Below, one piece after another: positions 58,977-64,000 of a DNA stretch of 64,000 nucleotides. Origin of the DNA: Candidatus Altarchaeales archaeon (GTDB taxonomy: Archaea > Altiarchaeota > Altiarchaeia > IMC4 > SCGC-AAA252-I15); assembly GCA_014727915.1 (NCBI GenBank), contig WJMO01000009.1, forward strand, positions 103,943 through 167,942. The letters run 5' to 3'. The notes beneath the pieces are model-generated. The model saw only the letters and a program-made list of their open reading frames with translations. It did no database searches and had not been told where the DNA came from. The position numbers and the translations under genes are program-made. Each line of letters starts with the position of its first letter. Position 1 is the stretch's first letter.

Positions 58977-60128
58977 ATGGTGGAAGGCAGAAGCAGCAGA
59001 CTGAACCTCATCCTGCTCTTCCTTGGCATGTACCTGTTCATCTGGTCCTTGTCCGGGCTGAAGGAGTCCTGGGTTCTCGCATTCGCCGCAGACGGCAAGG
59101 AAGGCCTTGCAAGGTCCTATATCGATCGCATGACCGACAACCCACTCTCTGCTCTTTGTCTGGGGGTCCTAGCAACAGCCCTGGTGCAGAGCTCCAGCGG
59201 CGTGGTGGCAGTGACCATAGCTACGGTAGCCGCAGGCGGCATGACAGTCCAACAGTCGGTCCCGTTGATAATGGGCGCCAACATAGGCACCACAGTGACG
59301 TGTGTCATCGTCACGCTCGGCTACGCCATAAGAAAGAGGGAGTTCTCCAAGGCAGTGCCGGTCGCACTCCTAAACGACGTGGTCAAGACCCTGACGGTCG
59401 CATTCCTATTCCTGGTGGAGTTGTACACTAATGTGCTCAGCGACTCTGCGGTCTATGTGGCTGATATCCTTGGTGGCCTTCCCATATTAGACTTCTTCCT
59501 TGGTGGGTTCCCCGACCTGTTGGATGTGGTGATAGACCCTATTCTAAAACCTGTTCAGTCCGTCTTTGTTGCCTTTTTCAATGGTTCGATATATTCTGCG
59601 GTCTCCCTGGGTGTCATGTCTTTCGCGGTACTGATCTTGGGCCTTGAGATGATGGGCAATGCAGCCGAGAACGCCATTAGGGGCAGGGCGTCCCACTACG
59701 TCCACTTAGCCTTTAAAACCCCTAGAAGAGGCCTTTTTCTTGGGACTTCATTTGCGTCTTTGCTCCAGAGTTCGAGCGTAGCCACCTCCCTTGCGATACC
59801 CTTCACTGCAAGCGGGAAGATCTCGCTGAAGGAGGTGTACCCCTACCTGCTCGGCTGCAACATAGGCACGACGATCGATCCCGGGCAGATAGCATCGTAC
59901 GTCAAGTTCGGCGTCATGGGCTTGAATGTCGGCCTAGTCCATGTTTTCATCAACGTTTTCTCGGTCTGCCTCTGGTTCGGGGTCCCTGGCCTGGCGAACA
60001 TCCCCCTTAAGCTGACCAAGGCCCTCAGCGACGTCATACTGTCGTCGAAGAACAGCACTATCGCCCTATCGGCGTTCACGATATCGCTCTTTTATATAAT
60101 TCCCTTGCTGGTCATATATCTACTATAG
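58977..60128 (+). CDS. Na/Pi cotransporter family protein
   Basis: Sodium-phosphate symporter of the NptA/SLC34-like family, 383 residues with eight or so helices in an inverted repeat. Each half has the QSSS signature: ATALVQSSSGVVAVTIATVA and FASLLQSSSVATSLAIPFTA, each followed by a GxNIGTT loop (MGANIGTTVTCVIV and LGCNIGTTIDPGQI). It imports phosphate. The PhoU-like gene follows three bases later, so the pair forms a phosphate uptake and control unit. Confidence 0.93.
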   Translation: MVEGRSSRLNLILLFLGMYLFIWSLSGLKESWVLAFAADGKEGLARSYIDRMTDNPLSALCLGVLATALVQSSSGVVAVTIATVAAGGMTVQQSVPLIMGANIGTTVTCVIVTLGYAIRKREFSKAVPVALLNDVVKTLTVAFLFLVELYTNVLSDSAVYVADILGGLPILDFFLGGFPDLLDVVIDPILKPVQSVFVAFFNGSIYSAVSLGVMSFAVLILGLEMMGNAAENAIRGRASHYVHLAFKTPRRGLFLGTSFASLLQSSSVATSLAIPFTASGKISLKEVYPYLLGCNIGTTIDPGQIASYVKFGVMGLNVGLVHVFINVFSVCLWFGVPGLANIPLKLTKALSDVILSSKNSTIALSAFTISLFYIIPLLVIYLL

Positions 60129-60131
60129 GTG

Positions 60132-60782
60132 ATGCATTTGACCATGAATCTCTTGAACATACTCGGCAAGACGAAGATCCTCGCCCATTCCCTGGATGAC
60201 GTCAGGGAAATGTACGGTGAGTGCATTGTCATGTTCGACCTTGCATGGGATGCGCTGGAGAACGGCGACAGGTCCAAGGCAGAGACCGTTGTCGGCAAGG
60301 ATGAGGCGGTGGACAGGCTGGAGGTCAAGGTTCGGGAGGAGGTTCTGACCTACCTTGAGAGCATGCCTGCAGGCGGTAATGTGCCTCTCTCACTCATCCT
60401 GATCGATACTGCCAATCAGCTTGAGAGGCTTGCGGATCACGTCACATTCATAGCGGACTCTGCCATGAAATACCCTTGCCTGGACGGCGATCGTTTCTCC
60501 GAGATGCTTAGGGGGGAGAAGGAGATATCCCATTCCATGCTGAAGAATGTCTATACTGCTTTGGATGCATGTGACGAGTCCGCTGCCGAACGTGTTGTTG
60601 GCATGTATGATGTTCTCAAGGGCAAGTTCGAGGACATAATAAGGGCGGTCGACGAGAGTGACATGTCTCCTCACCGGGCTGTTGGTCTGGTCTTGGTTTC
60701 ACGCGACCTTCTGCGCATCGGCAAGAAGTCCAAGAGCATAATGGAGTTCTGCCTTAAGCCCTACCCTGAAGCAGGGGAGTGA
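60132..60782 (+). CDS. PhoU-like phosphate transport regulator
   Basis: 216 residues, all helical, with two PhoU-type three-helix bundles: VGKDEAVDRLEVKVREEVLT, then LIDTANQLERLADHVTFIAD (E-R-L-x-D-H motif), then the C-terminal LVSRDLLRIGKKSKSIMEFC. The ATG at 60132 is preferred over an adjacent GTG. It follows the Na/Pi cotransporter directly and probably controls its activity in the cytoplasm. Confidence 0.87.
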   Translation: MHLTMNLLNILGKTKILAHSLDDVREMYGECIVMFDLAWDALENGDRSKAETVVGKDEAVDRLEVKVREEVLTYLESMPAGGNVPLSLILIDTANQLERLADHVTFIADSAMKYPCLDGDRFSEMLRGEKEISHSMLKNVYTALDACDESAAERVVGMYDVLKGKFEDIIRAVDESDMSPHRAVGLVLVSRDLLRIGKKSKSIMEFCLKPYPEAGE

Positions 60783-61154
60783 ATGGAGAAGACATAATAT
60801 AAACATAATATAATATACTATAAACATTGTTTATCTGTCCTCTTCGGCATATGTGTTTTTGTTTCAGTATCCTGTGTTTTTTTGTTGAAAGATTAGTATT
60901 TGTTAGTATATTTAATATATTGGACACTTATTATGCATAAATGAATAAAATGTATGCACCAACAATGCAAATGACAATAAATTAAACATTGTACACGTTT
61001 TTATATGTGTAATGCGCTATATCAACAACGTTTATCAAACGATATCCCCTTATTGGGGTGGTTGCAAATATGTTGGGCGTAGGTTGGTTATTACGGCTGA
61101 GAATACAAACCAAATTCTACAACACCATACAACATCAGGGGGCACTATAAAAAA
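60783..61154. other. AT-rich intergenic region
   Basis: About 370 bp without an ORF, much more AT-rich than the rest of the window. It begins with overlapping ataatata/aacataatata repeats and a short palindrome ATAAAC-ATT-GTTTAT (about 60818-60832), followed by long T-runs that could end the phosphate operon transcript. Near its right end actataaaaa (61144-61153) is TATA-like but sits very close to the next ATG. Confidence 0.5.
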
Positions 61155-64000
61155 ATGGCAATGTGCATGCACGAAAACGGATTAGGGTGTGCTAGCAGAA
61201 CATCCATAACCCGAAAGGGCGCCAAGAACTTCTGGCGGAAATTCAACTCAGTACTCCTCACATTAATCCTATTGACCACATTTCCGGTTAGCGTAAGCTC
61301 TCAAGCAACCCCAACATCCACTCCCACACCCCCTTCGTCCGACCCGCTCCCCGTCTGCAACGACGGAATCGACAACGACGGCGACGGACTTACTGACGCT
61401 CTCGTGCTCATGAACCCCGACAACGGAGCATCGAACTTCTGGGACCCGGCATATGCAGAAGGACTTCGGAGCATCGTCTACAACAAGCTCGCAGCTAATG
61501 GCATGAAATTCCGCGGACGGACAATACACATGACAAACCTCAAAACATCTGCGATGCTGCGTGCGCGGGGCCCCAACTGGGACTACCCAAACATACACAT
61601 GCCCACCGTAACCGCCATATGCAACATCCTAGGATATGAGACAGTTGACGTATCCAGCGTCCAGGGCAGGACCGGATGCTGGGCAGCCGGAGGTGACGGA
61701 TGCAACTGGCACTCACCCGAAGACAACTACATGTGGTACTGGAACGGCAACGACATGATATTATACGACAACCCCGGCGGAGCAGCCAAATACCGCGAGA
61801 GCTGGATTGCGCAGATACGCTGCGTGAACCGGTTGGCCGCATGCAACGACGGATTCGACAACGACGGCGACGGACTCTGGGACATGAACGACCCCGGCTG
61901 CTACGACGAATGGGACAAGAGCGAGCTCGACCACGACCCAGGATGTCTTGATGTGAACGACCCCGACGAGGACTTCCCCGAATGTATGGACACACTCGAC
62001 AACGAGCTGCCTGTTGGTGACGGCCTAGTGGACGCCGACGACCCCGGCTGCTGGACCGACCCGGACGACCCCAACACATACGACCCCGAACTGGACGATG
62101 AGGGCCTGGGAACCAGCCAGTGCCAGGACGGCATAGACAACTACGACGGAGACAGCCTAGTGGACGCGGCTGATCCGGGCTGCTGGACCGACCACTCGAA
62201 CCCCAACACCTACGATCCCACAATCAACGACGAGGAACTGGCAACCTCCGAGTGCCAGGACGGCATAGACAACACAGACCAGGACTTGCTGGCAGACGAC
62301 CTGGACCCGGGCTGCTGGACCGACCCCAACAACCCTGGAACCTACGACCCGACAAGATACGATGAGGGAGCTGCCACGACCCAGTGCCAGGACACCGTCG
62401 ACAACGAATTGCCTGTTGGTGACGGCCTAGTGGATGCGGCTGATCCGGGCTGCTGGACCGACCCCGACAACCCAGGCTCATATGATCCAACACTTCACGA
62501 TGAGAGCCTCTTCACCTCCGAGTGCCAGGACATCATAGACAACGACGACGATTTTGTCGCGGACGCGGCTGATCCGGGCTGCTGGACCGACCACTCGAAT
62601 CCCAACACCTACGATCCCACAATCAACGACGAGAGCCTTGCCACCACAGAATGCCAGGATGGGGATGACAATGACCAGGACAGGTACACGGACAACGGCG
62701 ACCCCGGATGCTGGCTGGACCCCACAGACCAGGGCACATACGATCAGACCTTGAACGACGAGAGCAACGCGGACATACCACCCGCATGCGAGGAACTATG
62801 GGGCTACTTCGACTCGGCTTACACGTCACAGTGCGGAGACGCAAGCTACAACATCATAGGCGACATGTGGCCTGAAGTCAACGACGGATTCGTCGACTTG
62901 GGAGACCTGTCCGCCTTCGCGGCAAACTTCGCCGACGAGGCATGGTGTCAGGAGCAGTTGGACGACACCCAGGACCCCTGCAAGTGCTATGATGTCATGG
63001 GAGGCGGCATATGCGAGGTCCCAGGCGACTGCGCATGCCTCAACGACGCGTTAGGCGACGAGGACAACTGCTACGAGGAAGTCCTGCTGGTAGGCGACAT
63101 CATAGACCAGGCCGGGACATGCGTCGACAACCCCGACGGGTTCAACGACAAAGTGCTGGACTGCCAGGGCCACACAATCGACGGCGACGGCTCAGGGTCC
63201 ACGGACAGGGGAATACTCGTGGAAGGCAAGTCCGGAGTGCAGATCCAGAACTGCGTTATCACCGACTTCACCGACGGTATCCTGGTATCCTCATCCCAGC
63301 AGGTAAGTGCCCTGTACAACACGGTGACTGACTGCTACAAGGGTATCAGATACTACAACTCCCCCAGCTGCGCGTTGGAGGGCAACACTGTCATGGGCTG
63401 CGGATACGGCATACACCTGCATGATGGCTCCTCGAATTGCGAGGTCATCGACAACACCGCAGAAGGCAACAGCAATGGAATAGTGGTCGTGACCTCCTCG
63501 GCCAATGTGCTGTCCGACAACACGGCAAACTCGAACTCAGACTATGGAATAAGGATATCGACCTCGTCCAACAACATGCTGTCCCAGAACACTGTGGAGG
63601 GCAACGGCCAGATTGGCTTATGGTTCCAGTTCACCTCCGACAGCAACATGCTGGACGCCAACAGGTTCTGCAGCAACGGGTTGGACATAAGCGACGGCAA
63701 CGCCAACAGCGGAAGCGAGAACACCTGCGATACAGTGCTCCAATACGATGACGTGGGAGTGACTGGCTGCACATACACATGCTCGCCCGTGACCTACTAC
63801 GAGGACGGCGACGGCGACGGCTATGGAAACCCTAACTCTCCAATAACAGGCACCAGCCAGCCACCAGGCTACGTGGAAGACGGCAGCGACTGCGATGACA
63901 GCAACCCTGACGTGCACCCAGGGGCCAGCGAGGTCTGTAACGGCATCGACGACAACTGCGACGGCCAGGTCGACGAGGGCTTCGACGCCGACGACTGCCA
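61155..64000 (+). CDS. Giant exported repeat protein: CWTDP/Asp repeats, dockerin-like motif, NosD-like beta-helix, MopE motif (3'-incomplete)
   Basis: The frame is open from the ATG at 61155 to the window end, 948 codons. A long basic N-terminus precedes the signal helix (VLLTLILLTTFPVSVSS, about 38-54). Then come about eight repeats of some 44 residues: C-x-D-G-I-D-N-D-G-D-x-L-x-D, followed by DPGCWTDP and TYDPT-x(3)-DE. At about codon 575, VNDGFVDLGDLSAFAANF resembles half a dockerin. A parallel beta-helix region (about 630-860) has NosD-like units (TDGILVSSS, GIHLHDGSS, NGIVVVTSS, YGIRISTSSN). The end has ASEVCNGIDDNCDGQVDEG, the MopE-type copper/calcium motif. Likely a surface filament or scaffold. 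Confidence 0.85.
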   Translation, partial: MAMCMHENGLGCASRTSITRKGAKNFWRKFNSVLLTLILLTTFPVSVSSQATPTSTPTPPSSDPLPVCNDGIDNDGDGLTDALVLMNPDNGASNFWDPAYAEGLRSIVYNKLAANGMKFRGRTIHMTNLKTSAMLRARGPNWDYPNIHMPTVTAICNILGYETVDVSSVQGRTGCWAAGGDGCNWHSPEDNYMWYWNGNDMILYDNPGGAAKYRESWIAQIRCVNRLAACNDGFDNDGDGLWDMNDPGCYDEWDKSELDHDPGCLDVNDPDEDFPECMDTLDNELPVGDGLVDADDPGCWTDPDDPNTYDPELDDEGLGTSQCQDGIDNYDGDSLVDAADPGCWTDHSNPNTYDPTINDEELATSECQDGIDNTDQDLLADDLDPGCWTDPNNPGTYDPTRYDEGAATTQCQDTVDNELPVGDGLVDAADPGCWTDPDNPGSYDPTLHDESLFTSECQDIIDNDDDFVADAADPGCWTDHSNPNTYDPTINDESLATTECQDGDDNDQDRYTDNGDPGCWLDPTDQGTYDQTLNDESNADIPPACEELWGYFDSAYTSQCGDASYNIIGDMWPEVNDGFVDLGDLSAFAANFADEAWCQEQLDDTQDPCKCYDVMGGGICEVPGDCACLNDALGDEDNCYEEVLLVGDIIDQAGTCVDNPDGFNDKVLDCQGHTIDGDGSGSTDRGILVEGKSGVQIQNCVITDFTDGILVSSSQQVSALYNTVTDCYKGIRYYNSPSCALEGNTVMGCGYGIHLHDGSSNCEVIDNTAEGNSNGIVVVTSSANVLSDNTANSNSDYGIRISTSSNNMLSQNTVEGNGQIGLWFQFTSDSNMLDANRFCSNGLDISDGNANSGSENTCDTVLQYDDVGVTGCTYTCSPVTYYEDGDGDGYGNPNSPITGTSQPPGYVEDGSDCDDSNPDVHPGASEVCNGIDDNCDGQVDEGFDADDC
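61980..62790 (+). repeat. Tandem repeats of about 132 bp within the giant protein gene
   Basis: Units start at the codons for C-x-D-x-x-D-N near 61986, 62121, 62253, 62385, 62523 and 62652. Several segments are identical in sequence between units (for example gctgatccgggctgctggac and ggcctagtggatgcggctga variants), indicating recent internal duplication. Confidence 0.75.

Noticed and set aside
61540..62223. 227-codon minus-strand frame rich in Arg/Ser/Cys
   Set aside because: Antisense to the regular Asp-rich repeats of the giant protein. The repetitive basic composition is an artefact of the repeats.
1..64000. tRNA genes, rRNA, box C/D guide RNAs, transposases and integrases
   Set aside because: Scanning noncoding gaps by eye gave no T-loop consensus with paired acceptor, no rRNA core sequence, no clear C/D box pair and no transposase or integrase motif. 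A covariance-model search could still find a diverged or intron-containing RNA.

Overview
The window comes from an archaeon with moderately GC-rich, densely packed DNA. The evidence is a set of archaeal or archaeal/eukaryotic genes: Nop5, Sec61-beta, archaeal-type ProRS, ApgM-type phosphoglycerate mutase, TrmI, a DUF131 protein, a CDIN1/TPD nuclease, FtsZ, and an SRP RNA with an archaeal 5' domain. TATA-like boxes about 25-32 bp before many start codons point the same way. The exact lineage cannot be read from the sequence. The many lipoproteins on Thr/Ser stalks and the many unrecognised soluble proteins suggest an uncultivated group (DPANN or Altiarchaeota-like), which is inference.

Layout. 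1-3.9 kb: tandem FtsX/MacB-type permeases, an AI-2E-family membrane protein and proS. 4.0-4.9 kb: an AT-rich YdeI/OmdA gene bracketed by a 19/20 inverted repeat and followed by a hairpin-rich noncoding stretch, which looks like an acquired cassette. 5-9.2 kb: a stand-alone receiver, a lipoprotein, a TIM-barrel isomerase-like protein and a PRTase. 9.2-16.3 kb: a membrane-anchored winged-helix candidate, unrecognised proteins, a short Sec61-beta gene (12471-12638), two Thr-stalk/Cys-module lipoproteins and another unrecognised protein. 16.3-19.6 kb: SRP RNA, ftsZ, apgM and a GNAT acetyltransferase. 19.6-25 kb: two large paralogous membrane-anchored Ig-like repeat proteins leading directly into nop5. 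25-28 kb: an unknown protein and a very Cys-rich exported protein.

28.3-40 kb is a polyglucan island: a DUF2582 winged helix, a GT4 synthase-like enzyme, a GH57 amylase preceded by a translationally coupled 32-codon ORF, a GH133-type debranching enzyme, and a GT3 (eukaryotic-type) glycogen synthase. Lying within it are an ALG10-like GT-C glycosyltransferase, two small paralogous proteins of unknown function and another stalked lipoprotein. Together the enzymes would cover chain elongation, transfer or hydrolysis, and debranching.

40-55 kb: Hsp20, degenerate receiver-like proteins, DUF131-trmI, an FG-GAP/TPR-like membrane protein, CutA, an endonuclease III-family glycosylase, a Kef-type antiporter coupled to a CDIN1/TPD nuclease, a PhoU-like protein, a YfcE-type phosphodiesterase and a Cys-rich calcium-repeat lipoprotein. 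55-60.8 kb: an ABC-2 exporter whose ATPase is divergent from two permeases, the first of which ends in a PrsW-like glutamic intramembrane protease domain, followed by a Na/Pi cotransporter with its own PhoU-like partner. 61 kb to the end: the first 948 codons of a giant exported repeat protein with CWTDP/Asp repeats, a dockerin-like motif, a NosD-like beta-helix and a MopE-type motif.

No rRNA, tRNA, CRISPR array, transposase or integrase was recognised. Most convincing novelties: the ABC permease-protease fusion, the small ORF coupled to GH57, the cassette-like YdeI island, the two small paralogues around the ALG10-like enzyme with an extra 33-aa ORF, and the numerous soluble proteins without a recognisable family.
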